Shown: positions 22,459-33,816, counted from the stretch's first letter. The stretch is DNA of 64,000 nt from Ochotona curzoniae (GCF_017591425.1 NW_024465885.1:31504501-31568500); one strand, 5' to 3'. Numbers and translations: made by a program. Notes: generated from the letters alone by a model not told the origin.

Positions 22459-23190
22459 GTACCCCACTAGCATGCACAACCAAAAAAATTAAAAACGAAT
22501 AGAAATCTGAATCTACCTTAGTTACTCCATTCTGACGGAGTGAAAATTGTTCATGAATGTACCTTAGCTTTCTTTTGTCAGCACAGCTTGAGGGGATGCA
22601 ACCTGTCTGATTATTTTAGAATCTTATGCAGGATACTGTGCAGTGGATTATCAGCAGCTCATTCTATTAAAGGAGGCACCGCTTAGACAGGAAACATTCT
22701 GTGCTAAGTGACAGGCTATGCATGAGTGAAGACACGCACAAGGAGGGGACACAAGGAGATGGGAGAAAATAGAGTCCAGAGAATCTGGGATTGGAATGGG
22801 AAGTGGATTGTTGCCAAGTCCACAAAGCAATACAGGAACTGAATGCTTATAGATTTTGTTTTTCATATGAGGAAGGGCTTTTAAATAATAAAGCTCTACA
22901 ACAAAGGCTACGTATCTCAGGGGTTTTTGAATTATAAACTTGTTTCTATGTTTTGTGGAATCTATGGAGAGAATTCACATACTTTACGATGAGATCTCAA
23001 AGGAACTTGAAAAATCTGGGATTATGTGACTCCTACCATAAAATCCTAGGGGAATGTAAGGATTAAAAATATTTTTGTTATCCAAGAGCAAACTTAAAAA
23101 CATTTCTCTAATTACTATGAAACTAATATTTTATAGGAAAGAAAAATATGAAAAATACAATTGAGACCAGTTACCAACCAAATGAAACCA
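22459..23190. other. Single-copy DNA
   Basis: No repeat or gene recognised. The frame at 22651-22866 (-) is Cys/Pro-rich but resembles no known domain. Confidence 0.4.
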
Positions 23191-23196
23191 CCAACA

Positions 23197-23638
23197 TGTC
23201 CCATCCAGCAGGACAGTCAATGGGGGTCATAACCAACCTAGGAGAGAAGGAAGGGACAAGAGACATGAAGAATGGACAGCAAGACAGTATGTCTGATCAA
23301 GCTGTCAGTTTATTGATTTTAATTGAGAGTTTTTATATTCTTCAGTAACTAAGGCTCAGGGACGAAAGGAGAAACTGGATGCAAGCCATGGTCTCAAGAC
23401 CGATTGTTCTTGAGCAGCCAACCATTTCAACAATAGTAGCCAACATATCAACAATAGTGTAGGTAGCCAGTAACAGGATGTCAGCAGGTACAGCATAAAT
23501 CACATTCTGAAAGAGTTGCTAGAAACAGTTGAAGCTAAGTGTGTGATTAGTTTCATAACCTCTTTCCCAAGCATCTAGCCAACCGGGGGTCTATATTCAA
23601 AATGGCTTCAGTGTGGCTATAGTACATGGCTCCTGACA
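23197..23638 (-). mobile_element. Solo LTR of a class II (ERVK/IAP-like) endogenous retrovirus
   Basis: Read on the minus strand, a 442-bp unit starts TGTCAGGAGCCATG and ends GGATGGGACA, so it has TGTC...GACA terminal inverted repeats. It has a TATA box (TATAAAAA, complement of 23,330-23,337) and a poly(A) signal AATAAA (complement of 23,309-23,314) about 15 bp downstream, then a pyrimidine-rich U5-like end. Flanking 6-mers CCAACA (23,191-23,196) and CTAACA (23,639-23,644) differ by one base and fit a 6-bp TSD. The 'TGT..GGAGCC' start, short R and 6-bp TSD suit class II. No internal viral sequence lies on either side, so this is a recombination-derived solo LTR. The 66-codon frame at 23,148-23,348 is chance. 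Confidence 0.8.
23309..23337 (-). promoter_or_regulatory. TATA box and poly(A) signal of the solo LTR
   Basis: TATAAAAA at 23,330-23,337 and AATAAA at 23,309-23,314, both on the minus strand. The poly(A) signal before a short R region is typical of beta-like retroviral LTRs. Whether the promoter is active is unknown. Confidence 0.65.
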
Positions 23639-23917
23639 CTAACATAAATTTCAAAGCAACTTTGATTTTGTTACTTATCTTTGATTTGAATATGAACCAT
23701 GAAGCTAGTAATTTTACTTATCCTGAAGAAAATGGAAGGTTCAGTTCATCTGCCATATAAACTCATATTAGTGATTTGCATAGATAGATGTAATAATCAG
23801 AACTGTAATCTTGACTCACTCCTGACAATTTTCTGCTTTGTTAGTGTGGTCTCTTACATTCAAAAACCTACATGGAGACAGAAAGGGCCTTTCCGGCTTC
23901 CTCTCCTTCCCACCTTT

Positions 23918-24165
23918 AGTTCTATTTATTTATTTGAGAAAGAAAAAGAGAGAGAGATCTCATTTCCTGACTCACTCCCCCAAGGTTCACAGCCACCAGG
24001 CCAGGAACTACAACTGGATTGCAGGAACTCCTATTTTTGGACCATTATCTTCTTACCAGTTGCTGTAGTGGGAAGATGGATCTCATGCAGAAGCTGAAGT
24101 CTATTCTAAGCACTGCACTGTGGAATGTGGACCCCTAAACGGTAGTCTAACCCTCAATACCAAAA
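23918..24165 (-). mobile_element. Old CSINE, antisense, degraded
   Basis: 'atttatttatttgagaaagaaaaagagagag', 'cctgactcactcccccaagg', 'gccaggaactacaactgg' and the decayed head 'ggtagtctaaccctcaatacc'. Middle portions are deleted. Confidence 0.65.
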
Positions 24166-24399
24166 TTCCTAACTTGTTATCTCTACTTCTGGACACATGA
24201 GGGTAATGCAAAAAAAATGTTTGCAAGAAAAGATCGTCTATCAGTAGTTACTGACAAGCAGATACCAGCGTCCTCCTGTTTTGACAGATATTCTAAAAAA
24301 CAGCTCTTATGTTACATTATTCATAATGTAGGTTGTAGGTCTTTGTGGATTTTCCCTCGACTGGTAAATGTCATACACACTTTTTATTAAAAAGGTTTT

Positions 24400-24633
24400 A
24401 AATTACTTATGAAAGAATGATAGTGAAAGTGGGCTCGCGTCTGCAAACTCCCTAGTTGATATTCCTGCAGCAACTGGGGCAGGGCTGGGGCCAGAGTTAG
24501 GAGCCCCGGATGTAACTCAGGTGCAAGAACACTATGACTTGAGTCACTACTCTTTTCTCCCAAGATGTGCGTTAGCAGCAAGTAAGAAGCTGGGGTTAGG
24601 AGCACAGGTACGCCAATATAAGATGTAAGCATT
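24400..24633 (-). mobile_element. Old CSINE, antisense
   Basis: 'gcagcaactggggcagggctggggccagagttaggagcc', 'gtgcgttagcagcaagtaagaagctgg' and 'gtaagcatt' follow the complement of the older CSINE type with 'ctaatgcacac' / 'caggaagctgg'. Its end is interrupted by the next SINE. Confidence 0.75.
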
Positions 24634-24980
24634 AAAAAAAAATATATTTACTTTTATTGGAAAAGCAGAACAGATTTACTGAGAGAAGGAGAAACAGAGA
24701 AAGATCATTCATCTGCTGATTCACAACCCATGTGGCCTCAAGGGCCAGAGCTGGGCTGATCTGAAGACAGGAGCTACGAGCTTTATCCACGTCTCCAACA
24801 TGCGTTCAGGGCTCCAGGATTTGGCCCTGGACTCACGTTGGCCTCTTCTATTTTTCCAGGCTGTAAGCAGGGAAAATGGAGCAGGGAAGTGGAGCAGGCA
24901 GAATACAAATGAATGTGCCCAAATGGAATCCCAGTGCTTCCAAGATGAGGACTTAGCCGTTGAGCCATTGCTCCAGGCCC
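24634..24980 (-). mobile_element. CSINE inserted at the end of the older SINE, 14-bp TSD
   Basis: Antisense copy from 'aaaaaaaaatatatttacttttattgg' to 'gccattgctccaggccc'. Flanks AAGATGTAAGCATT (24,620-24,633) and AAGATGAAAGCATT (24,981-24,994) differ by one base, a good TSD. Moderately diverged. Confidence 0.9.
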
Positions 24981-24994
24981 AAGATGAAAGCATT

Positions 24995-26335
24995 TTAAAG
25001 AATTTGGCTGAATGTCTACTTTTCAATTAATGTTTTTTCAAATGCATGGTCAATTCTCACTTTGACCACATCAATAAACAGGCACCAACCTGTCTTATAG
25101 TCCTTAGGAAGCTTTTTATATCATGCTCAAGGTGAGGATAGATTCAGTTCTTGTTCTCTTTACAAGAGAGGGAGAGAGGAACAGGTATGGATCTATCTCT
25201 AGGTTTTACTTTTTTCCCAAAGAAATTCTCTCAGATCCTCAGTTTCAACTTCTTAATGTGACTCCTAAAATAAGAATTGCAACACTGAACTTGACCATCT
25301 TCTTTCCAAATACAGCTACAATTCGATGGTCTAGTAAACCACTTGTAAACAAGACAGTACTCCATATTTCTGTGTAGGGACCTTGCAATCATAATTGAGA
25401 CTCAGTGCTGTTTTACCATGTTAGATCTTTGGGTTATTCTGAACCAGCCAGAAAGGTGAGATTCACAAATATATAGAAGAATGTCCTAAACTTTTTCCTT
25501 GGCTTGCAAAACTGTAGGAGCATGCCTGTCTCTGTCATCTGTGATTTCCTGAGTCCTTTATGAATGTTGGTGACTAAGTTGCTTAATTGGGTCAGATAAC
25601 TAATTAGCTATTTAATGCTCCCCCAATTTGTGTGTCTTATTCCAGTAAGCCACCTTTTAACTGCACTTTAACATTGGTATTGTACAAATAAGGGAAATAC
25701 ATCAGTTCTTTCTTTTCTGTGAACTTTTAAATCCCCCCTGGGGAATGAGAAAATGTTCACTTGATTTTCCATTAAGCGTTTCTCCTTGTTGCATGTAGAA
25801 AGGGCCTCCTTTAGCTTCCCCACATCAATAATAAATTAGCAAAGAGTTCTCATGGGCAACAGGGGAAATTGTGGCTCAGTTGACAACAATATGATAAATA
25901 TTCATATTAATTTAAAAAAAAGTAACAAGGTGGAAGTTCAAATCCAACTTTGCTCCCAGAACAGCCCTTTTTGTCTTCCTCTTAGATTAGTTTCAATTTT
26001 CCACATTGAACTCCTGAAAAACAGACTGTAGTCTGATCCTAAATCAGTTTTGTGCACTATACTTTTGGCTTTAGTTTTTAGACAAAAGAAAATGAGCCTA
26101 TAATCTTCATCATCATCATTATTATCCACTGTGTGACAGAGACTGTGTTGTATCTTGGTTTGATCACATAATCACACATTATGTGATACAGACAACATCC
26201 TGATTTGGTCAGATCCAGAACAAGAGGCTATTTGCAAATTCTGACATGGCCATCCTCTGATATGGGAAGTAGGTGAGAAAGACAAAATCTGAAATCAGGG
26301 ACCATGGAACAAAGGCAGCATAAGGTAGGCAAGAT
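24995..26335. other. Long repeat-poor stretch without a recognised gene
   Basis: Contains no transposable element I recognise. The 84-codon frame 25,123-25,377 (+) has no known motifs. Base composition is ordinary. Confidence 0.4.
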
Positions 26336-26455
26336 AAAAAAGGAGAGAGAGAGAGATGCAGAGAGAGAGAGAGAGAGAGAGACAGGGAAGGAAAGGGAAG
26401 GACCTAAGGAGGAGGAAAGGAAGAGAGGGGAGGGGAGAAGAAAAGTAAGGAGGTG
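26336..26455. repeat. Purine-rich (GA)n microsatellite and GGAAA-type tract
   Basis: About 120 bp of nearly pure purine on the plus strand: two (GA)n runs (26,344-26,356 and 26,361-26,382) followed by GGA/GGGA variants. The Ser/Leu-rich minus-strand frames 26,228-26,507 are translations of this tract. Mirror-like purine tracts can form triplex DNA. Confidence 0.9.
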
Positions 26456-26846
26456 AAACCTCAATGAGTTTCGAATTTCTGATTTTAAAGCCAGAGAAAA
26501 CTTTCAATTAATGGAGGCAGAATGTTTAAGAATGAAGGTCACTTACTTGAAGAAATTTTGATATGATGATGACAACATGCCAGGTTTGTTTTATTGTCCT
26601 GATGCCTACATGGGATCTTTTCTGTGGGTGTATTTAAAGACCTCCTGAGGCTTTTGGCAAATGGTCTCTAAGGATATCCTTTGTGTTTTAAACACAGTGT
26701 AATGATATGCCTCATTTGCCAGTTAAAGCCATAATGGCTTATTCAGATCTATCATGCTAAGGATTGCTCAGGGACTGTTAAGTAGATACATATCTGTGTA
26801 GCCAGCAAATACATTTAGTCCTTCTGCTACACTGCACTGCAATGTG

Positions 26847-26868
26847 ATTTTTTTTTTTTTTTTTTTAG
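26847..26868. repeat. Poly(T) run
   Basis: 22 T on the plus strand; no SINE or L1 body can be seen beside it. Confidence 0.85.
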
Positions 26869-27653
26869 GAATCCTTAAAAAGATACGCCTACATTAGGAT
26901 GGGAGAGAATTCACAGCATTTACTGGTCATAAACTCTTTTAAAAAGTTTTCCTATGTTTCGGTATTACAATCCATTTCTTTGCAAAATGAAAACCCAAGA
27001 TGAAATTAACAATTACAAAGTAATTCAGCTTTAAATAAATTATATGGCTATAATTAGTTTCAGTGAGTGTAATGATAAAGCTTCAATATGTGAGTCTACA
27101 TACTTGTTTCTGGGCTTGCCAAACTATGTAAATTAAATGATAAAAACTTAATAATGACACCCAGATATACATTTTTAGTTAAAAATTATATCTGTGTGGT
27201 GGATATTATGGCACAGATGGTTAAGGTGATGCTTAGAAAACTCACTTCTCATTTGTCTTGGTCACTCTGTCTTACGAACAAAAAATCTTCAGAAGTTTGT
27301 CTTTGTAGGCAACTACTAAAGCCAGAACAGTAACGCCTCCTAACTTATGTAATTCTTGTACTAAAAGATGTCAAGAGGATCTTGGTTTTAATTTTCTTCT
27401 ATCTTATTGTTATGTTAATCTTGTTATGATCTTTATATTTTCTAGCTATTTCTTTAATTTGAAAAACAATTGGTTTTAATTTTAAAACTTTTGTTTTGTG
27501 CTAGCTTTGAGTGGATTGCAATGAGACATACTGACCAGTGGCTTAGAACTAGTGCTGTTTGAATATGTTGTAGATATTTTAACCCCCAAGCTAACAGACT
27601 TTCACTTTGATTCCAGCTCAGCAGTCAGTCCCCTCTGAATCTCATTATCTCAT
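26869..27653. other. Single-copy DNA, perhaps with a SINE trace
   Basis: 'ggtggatattatggcacagatggttaaggtgatgc' (27,197) vaguely resembles an old CSINE head, but the rest of the element is not visible. Nothing else recognised. Confidence 0.35.
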
Positions 27654-27670
27654 GGGGAGGGAGGGCGGGG
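27654..27670 (+). other. Compact G-quadruplex motif (1-1-1 loops)
   Basis: GGGGAGGGAGGGCGGGG: four G-runs separated by single bases A, A and C. Single-base loops give the most stable parallel quadruplex class. It is outside any recognised repeat. Confidence 0.85.
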
Positions 27671-29021
27671 AAGCATGTCATTCTTGCACACTGTTTACTG
27701 GGACAATGTTAATATGATCTGATGAGCAGAGAGGCCTTTTGGAGATCATCTAAGATGGTTTTAAGATGAGTATGATCTTTTTCTTTAGGCAGAGAGTACT
27801 GTTACTTAAGAGTCTTGGGGTCACCTCCATTATTTTCTATAGCTCCCTGTGCTTCTCTATCTGAATGTCAGCAGGAGAATTGCTGCTCCGTCCATACCAA
27901 CCAAATCCTCGGCAAGTATGTTTTCCACTTCAGTTAAGCACTCCTGATACCGTCTATAGTAGCATACCGTAAGACTTCAGAAAAGTATGATGCTGTGTCA
28001 AATGATTTATGGAAAAAATGTTCGATTCTGGTGCATTTTTTCTTAGATACATGTGTAATTTTGTCATATTATACATCATCTTTGAACTTTGAAGTCTCTC
28101 ATGTGTGAATTTAAAAGTATTTCAGATTTAAATAAATACATACTTAAATATATTTTTTCCTGGGCTGTTTCATGTACTCGTGTATATTAACAATCTAGAA
28201 TATATTGTTTAAACTGAAAGCCAGTATTGATTATTTCCTAAGCAGTATACTGAGCATTGGGAATTTTATATGTATTTCCTCATTTGATAATATACTTTAA
28301 TTAAATTAATAGTATACAGAAGGGATGTCAATTAGTCTATATATTAGTGCAGAGGCAAAATTATCTGTGGAGGAGTACACATTTAATGAGTAAAAGAAGT
28401 GTTTTATTTGCCTCTATTCGAAAATAATAAAAAGTGCTAAAATTTCAATAGCTAAATCTATTAAAGGAACTAGCATTCTTAGACAAGGGAAGCTAATAAC
28501 AATTCTACTATTTTCATACATTTGAAGTGCTTCGAGGAGATATTTGGTTGTATATTTAAGTACTCTTAGTATACCATGGATTCTGTAATACTCTCATGCA
28601 ATCAGAAATTATATGTAAATTGGTTTCTAAAAGAAAGAAAGCTTTAATCTCTACTCCCTCAGTAGTGTTAACAGCATAAATAAATTATGTATATTAACAT
28701 AAGATGCCTGTATTACTTTAAATCTTCCCCTAGCTTTAAAAAAATGACGTATCAGTTACAAAGAAATATTCTTGGTAAAAAAGCACAATAACATGTATAT
28801 TATTCCTATTGATGTGCCCCTAATAAATATAATAAATATCATGGCTTTTAGGAAATAAAGCAAGCAATTATCTGAATTTGTTGAAAAGGCGTAAGAGGGA
28901 CAATTGAATTTTTATAGGTTTGCTTTGGAACTCAGTTACATAACTAAATGCAGCCACTCCATGCTAATACTGCTTTCTCTCTCAGAGTCTTAGCATTTTA
29001 ATTCTTACATGCACACACGTG
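27671..29021. other. AT-rich single-copy DNA
   Basis: Over 1.3 kb with no recognised repeat, gene or RNA, and no long open frame on either strand. Confidence 0.45.
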
Positions 29022-29106
29022 TGTGTATGTATTTATAGTATATATAGCATTATATATAGTCTCTATATAGTCTATTTATAGTATGTACTATAAATACATA
29101 TACACA
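29022..29106. repeat. AT-rich inverted repeat, cruciform-prone
   Basis: TATTTATAGTA (29,073-29,083) and TACTATAAATA (29,086-29,096) are perfect 11-bp arms around a 2-bp centre. A farther left arm (29,022-29,040) matches the complement of 29,086-29,106 with one TA indel. So the right arm can pair with either of two left arms. Confidence 0.85.
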
Positions 29107-29149
29107 TATGTGTGTTTATAGTCTTCAGTTTTGATGTCAGAGCTATGTA

Positions 29150-29395
29150 TTATAGGTGAGAGAGGGAGAGTTAGTGAGTTACCATTGATTAGTTCGCCAC
29201 CAAAGTGCTCATAACAGCCAGGATTAGACCAGGAAAATTAGAACTACCAGTTAGAAACTCAGTCTGAATCTCCTATGTGGGTGGCAGTGACTCCTGCTCC
29301 TAGGGTATCCATTAGCAGGAAACAGGAATTGGGAGCAAAGCAGGAACTCAAATTCAGCCATTCCTATATGTAATGTAGGCATCCCAAGTGACTTT
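29150..29395 (-). mobile_element. Old CSINE, antisense
   Basis: 'ggtgagagagggagagttag', 'gtgggtggcagtgactcctg', 'ccattagcaggaaacagg' and 'gcaaagcaggaactcaaattcagcc' belong to the older CSINE type. Confidence 0.75.
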
Positions 29396-29759
29396 TTAAT
29401 TGTTTGGTCAAATGCTCAAATGAAGTATGTATTTTAACAATGCAAAATGAGATTCATGATTTCCCTGCAACAACATTTGAGTAAATGAGATAGTTATACA
29501 AACTATATGTACACTATCTATTATTTTTTACTTGTGTGAGGTTATCATACAATCGGTATGGAAAATCAGATGCTAAAATCAGCCAGAGCCAGTTTTATGA
29601 ATAGCAGCTCTCAAGCACTCTCTGAATTTAGTACAATCTATTTATTCTGAGTAGATGACAGCAAGTATCTTTTGCAATTACATAATATGAAAGCTAACAC
29701 AGACAAGGACACCATTTTGTTAATGAAGGATCCACTTCTAAGGGGTAAGGTCAGTAATG
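29396..29759. other. Unassigned DNA between a SINE and a MIR
   Basis: No feature recognised. Confidence 0.4.
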
Positions 29760-30000
29760 AGCTGGGACACTGGAACCAGACTCCGGGTTCTAACTTGGGC
29801 TTTCACACTTTTCTGCTGCTTGACTTGAACTGGGGAAATAATTTTTCACTCTGATGCCTCAAATTTTTCTTTGTGAACTATGAATAATAATACCTAACTC
29901 ACATAGTTGGCACAACCTTATAAAAGATACGTTTTTGCAATACTTTATGCTTGGAACACAGTGGAATTAATGGGTGTTTGCTTAATGAAAGAGAGGTTTA
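29760..30000 (+). mobile_element. MIR, near full length
   Basis: Order as in MIR: 'gctgggacactggaaccagactccgggttctaacttgg', 'ctgctgcttgacttgaactggg', 'gatgcctcaaatttttctttgtgaactatgaataataatacctaactcacatag', 'ggaacacagtgg'. Confidence 0.85.
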
Positions 30001-30491
30001 AGTTACCACCTAAGAGGTAGAAAATGTTCGAAGCTGATTCGAAGCGATATCATTTAAGAATTTCTGTGTGTTATAAAAGACATATCAAAGATTCATGCTA
30101 AATTTGTCTGGAAGTAATACCAGCTTGAGGAGGAGCCAGATGACCAGAGAGAGTCCTGACATCATATGCTTCTAGATGTAAGTAATATCCATATGATTCA
30201 TGTGAAATCATGTCCCATCTCACTGAATCACCACTCAAAAAGCTTGAATGTTGATGTCCTCATTTTGAAGTGCTGCATTACGATCATAGCTGCTGGTATC
30301 CACACATATCCTCCTCTTCACCTCCATTCCTGTACCCCAGGTAGGACTCAACACTCCTTCTCTCGCATATATGCTGATGTCACGTCAGTGGCTTGTGTGT
30401 TTGAATCTCCTCCCTCACTGGAGCACTGAGGCTCAAACAATTCAAAAGGGGAGAACTCAGTTGTAACCATTCTCTCTCTCTTTTTTTTTTT
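30001..30491. other. Single-copy DNA
   Basis: Nothing recognised. The 87-codon frame 30,166-30,429 (+) is Ser/His-rich without a known domain. Confidence 0.4.
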
Positions 30492-30809
30492 AAAGATTTA
30501 TGTATTTTTATTGGAAAGGCAGATATACAGAGAGGAGGAGAGACAGAAAGCAGAATCTTCCGTCTAATGATTCACTCCCCAAGTGACCGCAACGGTCGAT
30601 GCTGAGCTGATCCGAAGGCAGGAGCCAGGAACTCCCTCCAGGTCTCCCACGCGGGTGCAGGGTCCCAAGGTTTTGAGCTGTCCTTGACTGTTTTCCTAGG
30701 TCACAAGCAGGGAGCCAGGTGGAAGGCAGGGCCGCTGGGATTAGAACCAGCACCCATATGGGATCCCCCATACTTGAGGACCTTCACCATTACGCTATTG
30801 CGCCGGGCC
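30492..30809 (-). mobile_element. CSINE, fairly young, antisense
   Basis: 'ttattggaaaggcagatatacagagaggaggagagac' to 'ctattgcgccgggccc', many CpGs kept. Flanks 'ttgtaaccattct' (about 30,462) and 'ttgcagccattct' (about 30,813) may be a worn TSD with two mismatches. Confidence 0.92.
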
Positions 30810-31844
30810 CAATTGCAGCCATTCTTTTACTTGAAGTTAGTGCAGGGACTTAGTGTAAATGATAAAAGTTTTACTTTTGTGACTAATGTTTTATGCATTA
30901 TAAGCTTAGTAGACAAATGAGGAGAAGATTTCGGGTCACAATGGGAAGATCACCCAGCTCAGCCAGTTATCTCTCCATCTCCTGAAGAAATTTCATACTC
31001 AACTCTGTTGATTTGTGCCAGTACTTAAAATTTCAATACCAGGAAACTGGTGGCAGAATTATAATGCTGCCTTCTGCCCACTCTGTCACCCTTTTGCAAT
31101 TTGGCAGCCTCCTGAAGCACTTAAGCAGCCTTACTGCCTCAGCTTGACACTTTAAAAGTGGCCATCAGCTAACAATTCTTGCCTGAATGTTATAGGATTA
31201 TCAGTGAGCCTATGAGCAAATAACAGAGATTTTTTTTTCTTTCTAATCTGAGCTTAAGTTACATCCTTAAACAGTTTATGTTGATAAAAAGAAACACAAA
31301 AATGAAAACAGGAGAATTCCAGCAGATATCTATATATATCTATATATATCTATATATAGATATATATATTTAGGCTTGCAAAGAATATTAATTAAACTTC
31401 AATAAAAATGAATTTGTAAAAAAGAAGTGAAAATCTAGGCAAATACATACTTAGGGTTAATGAAATTCAGAAGAATGTTCATCTAGACATTGGCTAAGGG
31501 TTCACTGTAGATCTTTGCTAAGGTGACAGGCTGGTATTTGAACAAATTTTCATAAACATGTTGAATTCTAATCTGTAACTATTACATCTTCAAGTTGTGA
31601 GTAGGTAAATAAACAGCAACTTGTGTTTCAAAACATTTCATTAAAATGTTGGTATTTGTTGATTGCAGCTCTTATAAACTGTTTAAGGCACTTTGTATTC
31701 TTAAGAGAACTGAGAACTCCTTAAATTGAACTGCTGTTTGTTCCCTTTAGAGCAAGAGACAGAAAATAAGTGAACCACGTATTCGAGGTTAAATTCACAA
31801 AAGAAGCTTCCAGGAAAATTATTCCATTTATAAACAAAGATGTT
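30810..31844. other. Single-copy DNA with a short AT microsatellite
   Basis: An ATATCT/ATATAG microsatellite lies at 31,325-31,371 (four 'atatctat' units, then the complementary unit, giving a partial palindrome). Nothing else recognised. Confidence 0.5.
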
Positions 31845-32112
31845 GTAAGGGTAGCACTTGGCCTGCTGGTTTACCCCATCAGTTGGGGTACTGTGTCCCT
31901 TATTGGAGTGCTTGAGTTCAATACTTGGCTTAACTCCTGACTTTATCTTACTGTTAATGCAGATTCTAGGAGGCTTTGTGCTGGCTGCAGTGATTGGGTC
32001 CTTGCTACTCGTGTGGGAGGCTTGGATGATTTTTTGGCTCTAAGGTTTCTAGCATTTGGATAATGAATCAATGGATGCTGTCTCTCTCTTCCTTTCAAAT
32101 AAAATATGCTGG
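31845..32112 (+). mobile_element. Old CSINE
   Basis: 'aagggtagcacttggcctgctgg', 'ctgcagtgattgggtcc', 'ctcgtgtgggaggcttgga', end 'ctttcaaataaaatatg'. Confidence 0.7.
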
Positions 32113-32494
32113 TGTAAAATATTAGATTCAAGTACAGTGTTTAAACTGCAGAGTTTTTGTTTTCCATGTAGAGGTTGTATCATTGTAAATACTGTGGATT
32201 TGTACCAATTGAAATGAAATTCTCATATGAGCCTCTAAGTTTTGAAAACTCATCAGGAAAAAGATAGGAGAATATTTACTTCAGATTTTAATGTAAAAAA
32301 AATAATGGGAACATCTTTCTTTGTATTTACGTAGGTCATTTTTCTTGAAGAAAAACAAAAACAACAAAGATAACAAGCATAAAAAGTTATTGTCCCAGTG
32401 AAAGATGCCTGCTAAAGGTAATGCAAAATTTTGTTGGAAACATTTTCTGTATCTTCTGTTTGGTGTAGATTCATTTACACCTTTGCCCTCTCTT

Positions 32495-33060
32495 ACTTCT
32501 TCTCCTTTTTCTGTATTGAGGTCTAACTTATACACCAAATATACATTTTATTGTGGCATTAGTTATTCAAACACAGCTCACATAACAAATGCACCCATTT
32601 GTACTAAGTATACCAAACACACAATATTAATGAGTTTGGACATATCCATACCATCATCACAGCCAAGGGCTATCTTTTCCAATAATTCCTTTATTTGTGT
32701 TTTTTATAAAGGTACTTAACTCTCATTGACTTAGGTATAATGTTGCATAGTAGATGTCTAGAACACGTTCGGACTGTGTAACACAGGCTGAACTCAAGGA
32801 GAATGACTGTGCAGGATTGCCTGTTTTGGATATCTCATATAAGTAGTCTCACGTGATGCTTGTCCTTCTGTGACTGATTTGTTTCTCCTATTCTCCAGGC
32901 TTATTGAAGGTATACTGTAAACAGCAATGATCCCTCCCTTACAAGCTGCAGTCATTGGCAAATGATTGTGTTTTTTAAGTCTTAAAAATTTCCTTGCCTA
33001 AATTGTTTCAATTTCTATAATGATAGGGATTGCCAAGTCATATTTTATTTTATGTTACTT
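32495..33060 (-). mobile_element. Old L1 3' UTR, antisense
   Basis: 'tattgaggtctaacttatacacc', 'cataccatcatcacagcc', and 'gatatctcatataagtagtctcacgtgatgcttgtccttctgtgactgattt' match the complement of old L1 3' UTR/ORF2-end sequence ('tattgaggtataattgacata', 'aaccatcaccacaatc', 'ggacatttcatataaatggaatc'). Confidence 0.65.
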
Positions 33061-33117
33061 TATTGTCATATTGGTTCCAGATAAATGGCATGAAATTAGT
33101 CTCATCAGGTCACATTT

Positions 33118-33449
33118 ATGTTTTTAAGATTTATTTTATTTTTATGGGAAAGTCAGATATACAGAGAGGAGGAGAGACAGTGGAAGATCTTCCGTTTATT
33201 GATTCACTCCGCAAGTGGCTACACCGGCCGGTGCTGAGCTGATTTGAAGCCAGGAGCCTGGAGCTTCTTCCAGATCTTCTGCTTGGATGCAAGGTCCCTA
33301 AGCTTTGGGCCATCCTCAATTGCTTTCCTAGATCACAAGCAGGGAGTTGGATTGGATGCGGGGTGGCTGGAATTAGAACTGGTTACCATATGGGATCCCA
33401 TCATGTGTAAGGTTAGGACTTTAACCGCTAGACTACCATACCTGGCCGG
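33118..33449 (-). mobile_element. CSINE, antisense; left half of an inverted SINE pair
   Basis: 'ttaagatttattttatttttatgggaaagtcagatat' to 'gaccggc'-type head 'accatacctggccgg'. Flanks AGGTCACATTT (33,107-33,117) and GGTCACACTTT (33,450-33,460) are a worn TSD. Faces the next SINE across 41 bp. Confidence 0.9.
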
Positions 33450-33490
33450 GGTCACACTTTGAAAAGGTCCATTAAAATAGATAAAATGTT

Positions 33491-33816
33491 GGGCCTGGCA
33501 CGGTGGTGCAATTGGTTAAGGTCCTCGCCTTGCACGCCTGGGATCCCATATGGGCGCTGGTTCTATCCTGGCAGCCCCGCTTCCCTTCCAGCTCCCTCCC
33601 TATGGCCCGGGAAAGCAGTCTAGAACAGCCCAAAGCTTTGGGACCCTGTACCCGCCGGGGAGACCCGAAAGAGTCTCCTGGCTTGGGACCGGCATAGTAT
33701 CGGCCGTTGTGCTCACTTGGGGAGTGAATCATGGGACAGAAGATCTTCCTCTCTGTCTCTCCTCTCTGTATGTATCCGCCTTTCCAATAAAAAAATAATA
33801 AAAATAAATCTTGAAA
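33491..33816 (+). mobile_element. Young CSINE with 17-bp perfect TSD
   Basis: Flanks AAAATAGATAAAATGTT at 33,474-33,490 and 33,817-33,833 are identical. The Pol III internal promoter is visible: A-box TGGTGCAATTGG (33,504-33,515) and B-box GGTTCTATCC (33,559-33,568). The end is 'tttccaataaaaaaataataaaaataaatctt'. The 128-codon minus-strand frame (33,472-33,858) is SINE read-through. Confidence 0.97.

Noticed and set aside
23148..23348. 66-codon frame as retroviral coding remnant
   Set aside because: It lies on the strand opposite to the LTR and inside it; LTRs of this kind do not encode protein there.
27193..27260. Old CSINE head, sense
   Set aside because: Only about 40 bp resemble the head and no body follows; too weak to annotate.
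33491..33570. tRNA gene from A-box and B-box
   Set aside because: These boxes belong to the tRNA-derived head of a SINE; there is no cloverleaf or acceptor end.
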